A DNA stretch of 23,832 bases from Candidatus Woesearchaeota archaeon (GTDB lineage Archaea; Nanobdellota; Nanobdellia; CSSed11-243R1), in NCBI GenBank assembly GCA_007133845.1, contig SLLY01000034.1, forward strand, positions 1-23,832, written 5' to 3'. Shown here piece after piece: positions 1 to 8,308 of this stretch. The translations under genes and the position numbers were made by a program. Within the stretch, counting starts at the first letter, position 1; each line of letters begins with the position of its first letter. The notes beneath the pieces are model-generated. The model worked only from the letters and a program-made list of their open reading frames with translations. It did no database searches and was not told the DNA's origin.

Positions 1-77
1 AAATACATAAGAAATGAAGGTGTTACTGTTAAATAAACCGCTAAATTCTGCGTTACACCACAAAATAATATATGTTT

Positions 78-98
78 CTCCACATGAAATAAAGGTAT
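78..98 (+). repeat. ORB-like repeat, copy 1
   Basis: The copy begins CTCCACATGAAATAAAGG and runs on with TAT, then a G-rich stretch (TGTGGG to 105). The second copy lies exactly 28 bp downstream and matches at 16 of 21 positions. The pattern CCA-n-n-TGAAA-n-AAA followed by a G-run resembles the archaeal origin recognition box bound by Orc1/Cdc6. The copy-to-copy identity is read directly; the ORB label is inference. Confidence 0.45.
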
Positions 99-105
99 GT
101 GTGGG

Positions 106-126
106 CTCTACACGTAAACAAGGTAT
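106..126 (+). repeat. ORB-like repeat, copy 2
   Basis: The copy begins CTCTACACGTAAACAAGG and continues TAT, in the same orientation as copy 1 and offset by 28 bp. It lacks the G-rich tail of copy 1, so it would be a weaker or partial site if these are Orc1/Cdc6 boxes. Confidence 0.4.
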
Positions 127-173
127 AAAAAAAATATTTCATATGGAACTATATTTTATAGTATACAAAACAA

Positions 174-181
174 TTTATATA
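174..181 (+). promoter_or_regulatory. TATA box of cdc6
   Basis: TTTATATA lies 30 to 23 nt before the ATG at 204. Archaeal transcription starts about 22-27 nt after the TATA box, so the transcript would begin at or next to the ATG. No Shine-Dalgarno sequence precedes the gene, which fits a leaderless mRNA. Confidence 0.6.
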
Positions 182-203
182 CTAAATTAATTGAAAAAAT
201 ACT

Positions 204-1415
204 ATGGGGGTAGCGATAGAAAATATTTTTGAGGAATATTTGAATAAGAGACCTATCTTTTCAAATAAAGACATTTTATCTATTAAATATAAACCTGAAA
301 ATATCCCACATAGAGAAGAACAAATATCTACAGTAGCTAAAATTCTTGCCCCTTGTTTAAGAAAAGAAAAACCATCAAATATTTTTATATATGGAAAAAC
401 AGGAACTGGTAAATCCTTATGTGCAAATTATGTTTGCAAACAACTTTCTAATATCTCTGAGAAAAAAAATATACCTCTGAAAATAGTTTATTTAAATTGT
501 AAAATGGGAAAGGTTGCAGATACAGAATATAGATTAATTGCACAACTTGCAAGAGAATTTGGACAGACAGTTCCAGCAACAGGCCTTCCAACCAGTGAAG
601 TATACAAAATTTTTTACGAACTCATTGATGAAAAAGAAGTAATAACTATTTTAGTATTAGACGAGGTTGATCGTCTTTTAGATAAGTGCGGTGATGAAGT
701 TCTTTATAATTTAACCAGAATAAATCAAGAACTTAAAAATGCAAAATTAAATATTATTGGCATATCAAACGATGTTACATTTATAAATAATTTAGACCCA
801 AGAGTGCGCTCATCTTTAAACGAAGAAGAAATAGTTTTTCCACCTTATGACGCACTTCAAATAAAAGACATACTAAACGAAAGAGCAGAACAAGCATTTA
901 ATGGTGGAGTTATATCAGAATCTGTTATATCTAAGTGCGCAGCATACGCAGCAAGAGAACACGGGGATGCGAGAAGGGCATTAGATCTTCTTAGGGTAGC
1001 AGGAGAATTAGCCGAAAGAATGGGAAAAGATAAAGTAGAAGAAGAAGATGTGGATTCTGCTGAAGAAAAAATAGAAAAAGAAACAATAGAAGAAGTAGTA
1101 GAAAAATTACCAAAACAATCCCAATCAGTTCTTTACGCAACATTATTACTTTTAAAAAATAGAAAAGAAGAGGAAGAAGTTTACACAGGCGAAATTTATG
1201 ATGTTTACAAAAGTGTTTGTATAAGAACATCATCAAAACCATTAACTCAAAGAAGAGTATCAGATTTAATAGCAGAACTTGATATGATGGGAATTATAAA
1301 TGCGAAGGTAATTTCAAAAGGAAGATATGGAAGAACAAGAGAAATTTCATTGAGCATGACAAAAGAAATAGTCAACAATGTCGGAAAAAATTTGAAGACA
1401 AACCTAGGACTTTAA
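204..1415 (+). CDS. cdc6: Orc1/Cdc6 replication initiator, AAA+ ATPase
   Basis: This is the origin-binding and MCM-loading AAA+ protein of archaea (403 aa, usual family length). Visible motifs are Walker A GKTGTGKS (64-71), Walker B LVLDE (150-154), sensor 1 IGISND (185-190), the DPRVRSS segment (198-204) and sensor 2 GDARRALDLL (254-263). A C-terminal winged helix follows (about 300-390), with a basic wing around KGRYGRTRE. The ATG at 204 is preferred because a TATA box sits 23-30 nt upstream, implying leaderless expression. It is the first gene of a tight operon with both DNA polymerase D subunits. Location beside ORB-like repeats suggests it acts at this origin and may autoregulate, since the repeats lie just upstream of its promoter (inference). 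Confidence 0.96.
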   Translation: MGVAIENIFEEYLNKRPIFSNKDILSIKYKPENIPHREEQISTVAKILAPCLRKEKPSNIFIYGKTGTGKSLCANYVCKQLSNISEKKNIPLKIVYLNCKMGKVADTEYRLIAQLAREFGQTVPATGLPTSEVYKIFYELIDEKEVITILVLDEVDRLLDKCGDEVLYNLTRINQELKNAKLNIIGISNDVTFINNLDPRVRSSLNEEEIVFPPYDALQIKDILNERAEQAFNGGVISESVISKCAAYAAREHGDARRALDLLRVAGELAERMGKDKVEEEDVDSAEEKIEKETIEEVVEKLPKQSQSVLYATLLLLKNRKEEEEVYTGEIYDVYKSVCIRTSSKPLTQRRVSDLIAELDMMGIINAKVISKGRYGRTREISLSMTKEIVNNVGKNLKTNLGL

Positions 1416-1424
1416 TTGATATTT

Positions 1425-2885
1425 ATGAATGAATCAGTTTCTAAGATTGCTGAGAAAGGATTTTTAGTTTCTCCCGGCCTCGAAGTCGAAGAAGATAAAG
1501 TAAATTCTTTTTTAGAATTTCTGGAAAACTTAGAAACCAAACCTTGCGTAATTTCATCTGAATTATATGAAAATTTTTTGGCGCAGAAAAAAGAAATTAT
1601 TGTAAAAAGGCCAAAATTAGAAAGGTTAGAAAGAAGCGAAATTGAAACTAAAATCGAAATTAAAAAAAATTTTGTTCAGAAAAGAAAGGAAACAACATTA
1701 ACGGATTGGGTAAATTATTATTCAGATAGATATGAAAGAATTAAGAAAATTCTTTTGAATAGAGAAGAGATGCGCAATGTAATATCTATAAAAAGAATTG
1801 AAAACATGTCCGGAAGAAACGAGGTTGTTTTAATCGGACTGATAAGCAACATACATAAAACATTTTCAGGAAAATACATTATAACATTAGAAGATCCTTC
1901 TGGAACAACAAGCGTTTATTTGAAAGAAGATGCCGAAGACGTAGCTGGAGAATTAGTATGTGATGAAGTAATCGGTGTTGTTGGTGTAAGTTCTAAAAAT
2001 TATATTTATGCAAGCAAAATATTATTTCCAGAGATACCTAGAAGAGATCCAAAAAAAGCAGATGAAGAAGTTTACGCAGCATTCATTTCAGACGTACATG
2101 TAGGAAGTAATATGTTTATTACAAAAGCATTTGGACAATTTGTAGATTGGATGAACGGTAAAACCGGAAGCACCGAACAAAAAAATATAGCGAACAAAAC
2201 AAAATATTTGTTTGTAAATGGTGATTTAGTGGATGGTGTGGGCGTTTATCCAGGACAAGAAAAAGAATTGATAATAAAAAACATATATGACCAGTATAGA
2301 GAATTTGCAAAATACATGCACAGAATACCAAAAGACGTTCAGATAATAATGATACCCGGAAATCACGATGCATTAAAACTTGCAGAACCCCAACACCCTC
2401 TTTTCGAAGATATTGCTGCGCCCCTATATGAACTGGAAAATGCGACTATGCTTTCTAATCCTGCATACGTTAATATTCACAAAACAAAAAATTTCTCAGG
2501 ATTCAACACTTTAATGTATCACGGTTCTTCATTCGACCACTTCGTTGCAGAAGTTCCAAAATTAAGAGAGAAGGGATATGAAAGAGGAGATGAAATAATG
2601 AAATTTTTATTAAAAAAGAGACATTTATCTCCAACACACACTGCAACGAGAATAGACCCAACACCACAAGATTTTTTAGCCATAGATAAAATACCAGACA
2701 TTTTTACAACAGGACATATACACTATACGTCTGTAGGAAGATATAGAAATATACACACCATAAATAGTGGGTGCTTTCAAGATAAAACAGAATTTCAATT
2801 AAAAGTTGGACACAATCCCACACCAGGACATGTTCCAATCTTAAATTTACAGAATAATAAAGTAAAAGTGATGAGGTTTATATAA
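1425..2885 (+). CDS. polB: DNA polymerase D small subunit DP1 (3'-5' exonuclease)
   Basis: DP1 is the proofreading subunit of archaeal replicative polymerase D. A basic N-terminal region is followed by an OB fold (about 120-200) and a calcineurin-like phosphoesterase domain. The metal-ligand motifs are all present: SDVH (D223, H225), NGDLVDG (D267), PGNHD (N313-D315), the HGSSFDH segment and TGHIH (H431, H433), so exonuclease activity is expected. The start is the ATG at 1425 (486 aa), 9 nt after the cdc6 stop; an upstream TTG at 1416 would add only three residues and has no Shine-Dalgarno support. It overlaps polC by 1 nt (TAATG), implying translational coupling, which suits a heterodimeric enzyme made from one mRNA. 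Confidence 0.95.
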   Translation: MNESVSKIAEKGFLVSPGLEVEEDKVNSFLEFLENLETKPCVISSELYENFLAQKKEIIVKRPKLERLERSEIETKIEIKKNFVQKRKETTLTDWVNYYSDRYERIKKILLNREEMRNVISIKRIENMSGRNEVVLIGLISNIHKTFSGKYIITLEDPSGTTSVYLKEDAEDVAGELVCDEVIGVVGVSSKNYIYASKILFPEIPRRDPKKADEEVYAAFISDVHVGSNMFITKAFGQFVDWMNGKTGSTEQKNIANKTKYLFVNGDLVDGVGVYPGQEKELIIKNIYDQYREFAKYMHRIPKDVQIIMIPGNHDALKLAEPQHPLFEDIAAPLYELENATMLSNPAYVNIHKTKNFSGFNTLMYHGSSFDHFVAEVPKLREKGYERGDEIMKFLLKKRHLSPTHTATRIDPTPQDFLAIDKIPDIFTTGHIHYTSVGRYRNIHTINSGCFQDKTEFQLKVGHNPTPGHVPILNLQNNKVKVMRFI

Positions 2886-5800
2886 TGGATATAGAAGAGT
2901 ATTTTCAAGATATTGAAAAGAAAACCAAATTCGCATACGAACTCGCAGAAAAAGCGAGAAAAAAAGGGAGAGACCCAGAAAACAAAGTAGATATTCCCTT
3001 AGCAAAAAATATTTTTGAACGTGTTGAAGGACTTATAGGCGCAGTAAAACCAGAGATAATAGGTTCAGGAATTGTTCAAAGAATCAAAGAACTGGACGAC
3101 AAGTATGGGAGCGGAGATTGGAGAGTAGCATTAAAAATTTCTGAAGAAGTTGCGAAAGGAAAATTCTGTAGCTTTCAGGACGACAAAGAAGCTATAGAAA
3201 TAGGGATTCGTGTGGGACTTGCTTATATGACTATGGGAGTTGTATCCGCGCCCTTAGAAGGATTTATCGAATTTAGAATAAAAGAAAGACAAGATGGAAA
3301 AAAATACGGTTCTTGTTATTTTGCCGGGCCAATTCGTGCGGCAGGAGGTACAGCGGCAGCAGTAACATTAGTCATTGCAGATTATGTGAGAAGAAAGTTT
3401 GATTTGGAACCTTTCGACATAACAAAAGAAGAAATTGAAAGAACAATAAGCGAAGTAGAATCCTATCATCATGTGGTCGCGCGCCTACAATATTTTCCAA
3501 AAAAAGAAGAATTAGAATTTTTACTAAAACACGTTCCATTAGAAATAAATGGTGATCCCACATCAAGGAAGGAAGTTTTAATACACAAGGATTTGCCAAG
3601 GGTTGGAACTCCCATGATAAGAGGAGGGATGTGTTTAGTCCTTTGTGAAAGTTTAGCTCAAAAAGCGCCAAAAATATTGAAAAACGTAGAAAAGTGGGGA
3701 GAAGAATACGGACTTAATGAATGGGGTTTTCTCAAAGAATATTTAGATATAAAATCAAAATTACACACAAGTGAAAAAAAAGAAAATTCGGACGAAAAAA
3801 TAAAACCTATAAATATCTACATACGTGAGATAGTTGCGGGCAGACCTGTTTTTGCATACCCTATGGAAAAAGGAGGATTTAGATTAAGATATGGGCGTTC
3901 GAGACTCAGTGGATTGGCAGCCGCAGGAATACATCCAGCAACTACAAGAATTCTAGGAGACTTTATTGCAACAGGGAGTCAACTTAGAATTGAAAGGCCA
4001 GGAAAAGCATGTTCAACAACTCCTTGTACAAGTATAGAAGGGCCTGTTGTAAAATTATGGGATGAAAGCGTAGTTAAAATTAATTCAGAAGAAGACGCAA
4101 ACAAATATAGAAACAAAGTTAAAAAAATACTTTTTTTAGGGGATGTTCTTTTCGCTTATGGAGAGTTCGCAAGGAATAATCATATTCTCGTCCCAAGTCC
4201 TTATGTTGAAGAGTGGTGGATACAAGACTTAGCAAAAGCCACGGAAGGAGATATAGATTTACCTGAAGATATAGGGCCTATGCAACTCGCAGAAATTTCA
4301 TTAAAAAATAATATTCCTTTACATCCAAATCTAACCTTTTTTTATTCAGATATATCCTCAGAAGAAACCCTTCAATTATTCGAGACACTCAAAAAATCAA
4401 GAATAGAAGAAAGCCCGGACATAAAAATCATAATAGAACATAATAAAAACATAAAAAAGATTTTGGAAGATTTATGTTTGCCACACTCCATTACAGATAG
4501 TGGTATAAAAATAAAAGGAGAATCTGCAGTAGGACTTCTCCTCGCATTTGGATATTTACCAAATAAAAAATGGCCAGAAAAAAAACCAGACATTTCGAAC
4601 AAATCTCTCGAAATGATAAATTCTATTTCAAATATTAAAATAAAAGATAAATCAGGCATATATGTTGGCGCAAGACTTGGAAGGCCTGAAAAAGCAAAAC
4701 TTAGAAAAATGAAAGGACGTCCACACGTACTTTTTCCTGTTGCATCACAGGGAGGAAGAATGAGAAGTATGAACGAAGCAATAGAAAAAGGTTTTGTAGA
4801 ATCTGAATTTCCAAATTTTAAGTGTCCTGAATGTGGACGAATTGACATATTTAAGAAATGTGAAAATTGTGGTGTGGATGGAGATATAATATTATTTTGT
4901 AGAAAATGTGAACGCGAAACAACACAAAAAAAACATTGCGGCATGGAAACCATTTATTATAAAAAACAAAAAGTGGACATTCGTGAAAAAATGAATGGAG
5001 CAATAAAAAAACTAAACGTGTCTTTACCTAGTTTAATTAAAGGAGTGCGAGGAACAGCAAACAAAACAAGAGTTTCTGAACCAATAGAAAAAGGAATTTT
5101 AAGAGCAATACACGATATTTATGTAAACAAAGATGGAACTATAAGATATGATGCAATAGAAACTCCCATAACTCATTTTAAACCAAAAGAAGTAAGAACC
5201 AGCATTGAAAAATTAAAAGAACTTGGATATGTAAAAGATATTTATGGAGAAGAATTAAAAAGCGAAAATCAAATTTTAGAATTGTTTCCGCAAGATGTGA
5301 TTTTACCTGATTGTAAGGAATGGCAGGATGAATCTGCTCTTGAAATTGTATACAAAACTGCAGCATTTGTCGACGACTTATTAGAAAAATATTACAATGT
5401 AGAAAAATATTACAACATTCGTTCCCCTAACGATATGGTTGGAAAGCTCATAATCGGACTTGCGCCACACACTTCTGCAGGCATGTTGGGCAGAATAGTA
5501 GGATTTTCAAAAACTCAATGCTTTTTCGCGCACCCTTATTTTCATTCTGCTATGAGAAGAAATTGCGTACACCCGAAAACAAAATTAATTGTTTCCGATG
5601 AGAATAATAAAGAAATTTTTTCAGAAAATATAGGAGATATTGTAGAAACACTAATTAAATCTGGTGTTAAGAAGAAGAAAAAAGGAGATTTCTATTTTAT
5701 AGAAGCTCCCGAAGATTGGAATGTTTTTAGTCTCAATCCAAAAACACATAAAAAAGAAAAGAAAAAAATAAAATATTTTATGAAAGGGAGCATTCCTAAA

Positions 5801-7846
5801 GAATGGGTTAAAATAAAAACAGCAACTGGACGAGAATTCATCATGACTCCAGATCACACATTATTATATTTTAAAAATAATAAATTGGTATCCAAAAAGG
5901 CGACAGACGCAGTAGTAGGTGATAACATACCATTAATTTCAAAATTTGATTTAGTCACTAATAACAAAAAGGAGATTGACTTAATTGAAGAATTTTTAAA
6001 AAGTAAAAACACCAAATTAAAAAAAGAGATAAGAATAATTAATGCGTCAAACTATTTTAAAAATTTAGTTAAAAAACAAGGTATGAAAAAAATAAGAAAA
6101 ACTATAAATTTTTCGAAACAACATTCAAAAACATTAAGTGCGTGGTATAAATCAGTTCCATTAAAAGATTTTAAAATTTTAATTGAAAATAATCTTGCAG
6201 ACATCTCAGAATTACCTTCTAATACAAAGTTGAAACTAAAACAAACACAATTCAAACACAAATTAAAAATCTCTAACGAGTTGATGAGATTATTAGGGTA
6301 TTTTATATCTGAAGGACACGCTAGAAAAAATAAATGGACCCATCAAATATCTTTTAGAATATGCAATCCCGATTTATTCAAAGATTTATTAAACTGTGCT
6401 AAAAAAGTTTTTGGTATATGCCCGAACATATCTGAAAACAAAACTAAATTAACTATATCCAGAAAAATAATATACTATATTTTTACAGAAGTTTTTAAAA
6501 CAGGAAGTAATGCAAAGAACAAAAGAGTCCCTAGATTCATTTTCAATCTCGACAAAGAAAAATTAAAACATTTTATTTCAGCGTATTTTGATGGAGATGG
6601 AAGCGTTTCAATACAACCTGATAGGTTAAGATTTTATTCAACATCAAAATCTCTTCTCGAGGATATGGGCATCGTACTTTCAAGGTTCGGAATTTTATGT
6701 AGATACCAAGAAGCGGCCCCACGTCTACCAGGAAGAAAAATATTACAAAGATATAAAAAATTAAAAACAGAACCTAAGAAGTTTTCTTTACATCATTTAG
6801 TACTCAGCAAAAAAGACATCTATGCGTTTTCTAAGATATGCAATCCCATATCTAAACATAAAAAACAAAGAATCGTTGGACTGTCTAAAAAAGTAAAGTA
6901 TAATAAAAGATATACAAAAGCTAATAATAAAATGCATGAGTTAAAACAATTTAATGATTTTACAAACGATGTTATTGTTTCTATCGAAAGAGTAAAAGAG
7001 AACGAACATAGTTATTGTCTAGATATCTTTTCAGATTCCAACATAACATCCAAAAATGTACTTTGGGGGAATCAATTATTTCAAATTCGTTGCGATGGAG
7101 ATGAGGCATCGTTTATGCTTTTGATGGACGGACTTTTGAATTTCTCAAGACAATATCTTCCAGACAGAAGAGGAAGCAGACACATGGATGCGCCACTCGT
7201 ACTAACAACCAGATTGATTCCAAAAGAAGTAGATGACGAAGTGTTTAACATGGATATATGCGATATATATCCATTAGAATTTTATGAAGCGACTGAGAAA
7301 TGGAGTTCTCCGTATGATGTAAAAATTAAAAAAATAGAAGATACGCTCGGAACTCCCGCACAATACAAAAATCTTCTTTTCACACATCCTGTAGAAGATA
7401 TGAACAAGGGAAACAAAGTTTCTTCATATAAAACATTAAAATCTATTTTTGACAAAGTTCAGAAACAAATGGAACTCGCTGAAAAAATAAAAGCAGTAAA
7501 TAAAGCAAACGTTGCACAAATAGTAATTGAAAAACATTTTCTCAAAGACATAAAAGGAAATCTTAGAAGATACTCCCAACAAGAATTTAGATGTATAAGT
7601 TGCAACCAAAAATATAGAAGAGTTCCAATTGCGGGAAAATGTCATAAATGCGATGGAAAATTGGTGCTAACTGTTTCAGAAGGCACAGTCTCAAAATATT
7701 TACAACCTTCTTTAAATCTCGCGGAAAAATATTTTCTTCCAGATTATCTAAAACAAACTCTTGATATATTGAAAAGAAGAGTAGAATCTGTTTTCGGAAA
7801 AGAGCCCACGAAACAAACTGGACTCGGAAGTTATATGGACGATTGA
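2885..7846 (+). CDS. polC: DNA polymerase D large subunit DP2, intein-containing precursor
   Basis: DP2 is the catalytic subunit of the archaea-specific family D polymerase. The precursor has 1653 residues; removing the intein (894-1402) leaves 1144, normal for DP2. Landmarks are the N-terminal domain with IRAAGGTAAA, PMIRGGMCLVL, a cluster of zinc-binding Cys from C647 (CPECG, CENCG, CRKC), the active-site segment RRN-CDGDE with catalytic Asp residues split by the intein, and a C-terminal zinc ribbon from about 1570 (CISC, CHKC). The end QTGLGSYM (1644-1651) resembles a PCNA-binding PIP box with Tyr-Met in place of two aromatics. The ATG overlaps the DP1 stop (TAATG) and follows a GAGG Shine-Dalgarno at about 2873-2876. 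DP2 depends on intein removal for activity because the insertion lies in the catalytic loop. Confidence 0.96.
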   Translation: MDIEEYFQDIEKKTKFAYELAEKARKKGRDPENKVDIPLAKNIFERVEGLIGAVKPEIIGSGIVQRIKELDDKYGSGDWRVALKISEEVAKGKFCSFQDDKEAIEIGIRVGLAYMTMGVVSAPLEGFIEFRIKERQDGKKYGSCYFAGPIRAAGGTAAAVTLVIADYVRRKFDLEPFDITKEEIERTISEVESYHHVVARLQYFPKKEELEFLLKHVPLEINGDPTSRKEVLIHKDLPRVGTPMIRGGMCLVLCESLAQKAPKILKNVEKWGEEYGLNEWGFLKEYLDIKSKLHTSEKKENSDEKIKPINIYIREIVAGRPVFAYPMEKGGFRLRYGRSRLSGLAAAGIHPATTRILGDFIATGSQLRIERPGKACSTTPCTSIEGPVVKLWDESVVKINSEEDANKYRNKVKKILFLGDVLFAYGEFARNNHILVPSPYVEEWWIQDLAKATEGDIDLPEDIGPMQLAEISLKNNIPLHPNLTFFYSDISSEETLQLFETLKKSRIEESPDIKIIIEHNKNIKKILEDLCLPHSITDSGIKIKGESAVGLLLAFGYLPNKKWPEKKPDISNKSLEMINSISNIKIKDKSGIYVGARLGRPEKAKLRKMKGRPHVLFPVASQGGRMRSMNEAIEKGFVESEFPNFKCPECGRIDIFKKCENCGVDGDIILFCRKCERETTQKKHCGMETIYYKKQKVDIREKMNGAIKKLNVSLPSLIKGVRGTANKTRVSEPIEKGILRAIHDIYVNKDGTIRYDAIETPITHFKPKEVRTSIEKLKELGYVKDIYGEELKSENQILELFPQDVILPDCKEWQDESALEIVYKTAAFVDDLLEKYYNVEKYYNIRSPNDMVGKLIIGLAPHTSAGMLGRIVGFSKTQCFFAHPYFHSAMRRNCVHPKTKLIVSDENNKEIFSENIGDIVETLIKSGVKKKKKGDFYFIEAPEDWNVFSLNPKTHKKEKKKIKYFMKGSIPKEWVKIKTATGREFIMTPDHTLLYFKNNKLVSKKATDAVVGDNIPLISKFDLVTNNKKEIDLIEEFLKSKNTKLKKEIRIINASNYFKNLVKKQGMKKIRKTINFSKQHSKTLSAWYKSVPLKDFKILIENNLADISELPSNTKLKLKQTQFKHKLKISNELMRLLGYFISEGHARKNKWTHQISFRICNPDLFKDLLNCAKKVFGICPNISENKTKLTISRKIIYYIFTEVFKTGSNAKNKRVPRFIFNLDKEKLKHFISAYFDGDGSVSIQPDRLRFYSTSKSLLEDMGIVLSRFGILCRYQEAAPRLPGRKILQRYKKLKTEPKKFSLHHLVLSKKDIYAFSKICNPISKHKKQRIVGLSKKVKYNKRYTKANNKMHELKQFNDFTNDVIVSIERVKENEHSYCLDIFSDSNITSKNVLWGNQLFQIRCDGDEASFMLLMDGLLNFSRQYLPDRRGSRHMDAPLVLTTRLIPKEVDDEVFNMDICDIYPLEFYEATEKWSSPYDVKIKKIEDTLGTPAQYKNLLFTHPVEDMNKGNKVSSYKTLKSIFDKVQKQMELAEKIKAVNKANVAQIVIEKHFLKDIKGNLRRYSQQEFRCISCNQKYRRVPIAGKCHKCDGKLVLTVSEGTVSKYLQPSLNLAEKYFLPDYLKQTLDILKRRVESVFGKEPTKQTGLGSYMDD
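5564..7090 (+). mobile_element. Intein with LAGLIDADG homing endonuclease in DP2
   Basis: This in-frame insertion of 509 residues (894-1402) separates RRN from CDGDE, the site also used by polymerase II inteins of Pyrococcus. It begins with Cys894 (CVHPKTKL, block A). Block B is TPDHTLL (T988, H991). The endonuclease motifs are LLGYFISEG (E1143) and ISAYFDGDG (D1236, D1238); both catalytic acids are kept, so the nuclease may be active. The end is unusual: the residues before the extein Cys1403 are NVLWGNQLFQIR, so Arg stands where Asn or Gln normally cyclises, and no His-Asn pair is present. The borders are set by DP2 homology and by the Cys at each junction. Splicing competence is inferred from the expected need for an intact active site. 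Confidence 0.92.
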
Positions 7847-7848
7847 TT

Positions 7849-8298
7849 ATGAAAGTTGGAAAAGATGTTACAGGTATTGGAACAGGAGTTTTAATCATTA
7901 ATGATGAAAATAAAATACTCATGGGCTTAAGAAGTAGCGATCCCGAAAAGGCAGATTCTGAATTAAAAGGTGAAGGAACATGGACACTCCCAGGTGGAAA
8001 AATGGATTTTTTAGAATCTCCAATCGAATGTGCAAAAAGGGAAACAAAAGAAGAAACAGACATAGATGTAAAAAATTTAAAATTAATCAGTGTTTCAGAC
8101 GATAAAATTCCTAAAGCGCATTTCATCACATTAGGATTTCTTTGTGTAGAATTTGAAGGAGAACCAAAAACCATGGAACCTGAAGAAATAACAGAATGGA
8201 AATGGTTTAATATGGATTCACTCCCAGAAAGAATCTTTTCCCCAAGCAAAAAAATAATAAAAAACTATTTGAGTAAAAAAATTTATTCAGATAATTGA
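7849..8298 (+). CDS. NUDIX hydrolase (NUDT15/MutT-like)
   Basis: A 149-aa NUDIX pyrophosphohydrolase. The Nudix box starts at G50 in the form GKMDFLE-x7-REtkEEtdI; all catalytic glutamates are present, but the usual Gly near the end is Asp71. TWTLPGGKMDFLES, the IECAKRE segment, HFITLGF and the EPEEITEWKWF segment recall the NUDT15-like branch that cleaves nucleoside triphosphates, so cleaning the nucleotide pool is a reasonable guess; the substrate cannot be fixed. The ATG at 7849 begins 3 nt past the polC stop; an upstream TTG at 7843 overlaps polC and is less likely. Its place right after the polymerase genes in the same operon fits a nucleotide-sanitising role (inference). Confidence 0.9.
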   Translation: MKVGKDVTGIGTGVLIINDENKILMGLRSSDPEKADSELKGEGTWTLPGGKMDFLESPIECAKRETKEETDIDVKNLKLISVSDDKIPKAHFITLGFLCVEFEGEPKTMEPEEITEWKWFNMDSLPERIFSPSKKIIKNYLSKKIYSDN

Positions 8299-8303
8299 GG
8301 TGA
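8297..8303 (+). promoter_or_regulatory. Shine-Dalgarno that decides the phosphatase start
   Basis: GAGGTGA overlaps the NUDIX stop codon and lies 5 nt before the ATG at 8309. The GTG at 8300 is part of this site, so it should not be taken as the start codon. Confidence 0.75.
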
Positions 8304-8308
8304 AAGAA

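Larger units (their letters stand above)
1..203. other. Putative replication origin and cdc6 promoter region
   Basis: This AT-rich spacer carries no gene and ends at the cdc6 start codon. It holds two related direct repeats (78-98 and 106-126) that resemble archaeal origin recognition boxes, and a TATA box. In Pyrococcus and many other archaea the chromosomal origin lies immediately upstream of cdc6, often followed by polD genes, and the same gene order is seen here. Looser relatives of the repeat may lie near 23-38 and 52-70, but they are too weak to call. The origin assignment is inference from position plus motif. The window starts inside the spacer, so the true left border is unknown. Confidence 0.5.

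Noticed and set aside
1416..1424. TTG start of the DP1 gene
   Set aside because: It adds only three residues, and an ATG at 1425 follows directly; no ribosome site supports the TTG.
7055..7075. Intein end placed at WGN, before QLFQIR
   Set aside because: This would put Gln at the +1 position, which cannot act as the splicing nucleophile, and would leave six extra residues inside the DP2 catalytic motif.
8300..8308. GTG start of the phosphatase gene
   Set aside because: The GTG is part of the GAGGTGA Shine-Dalgarno placed 5 nt before ATG 8309.
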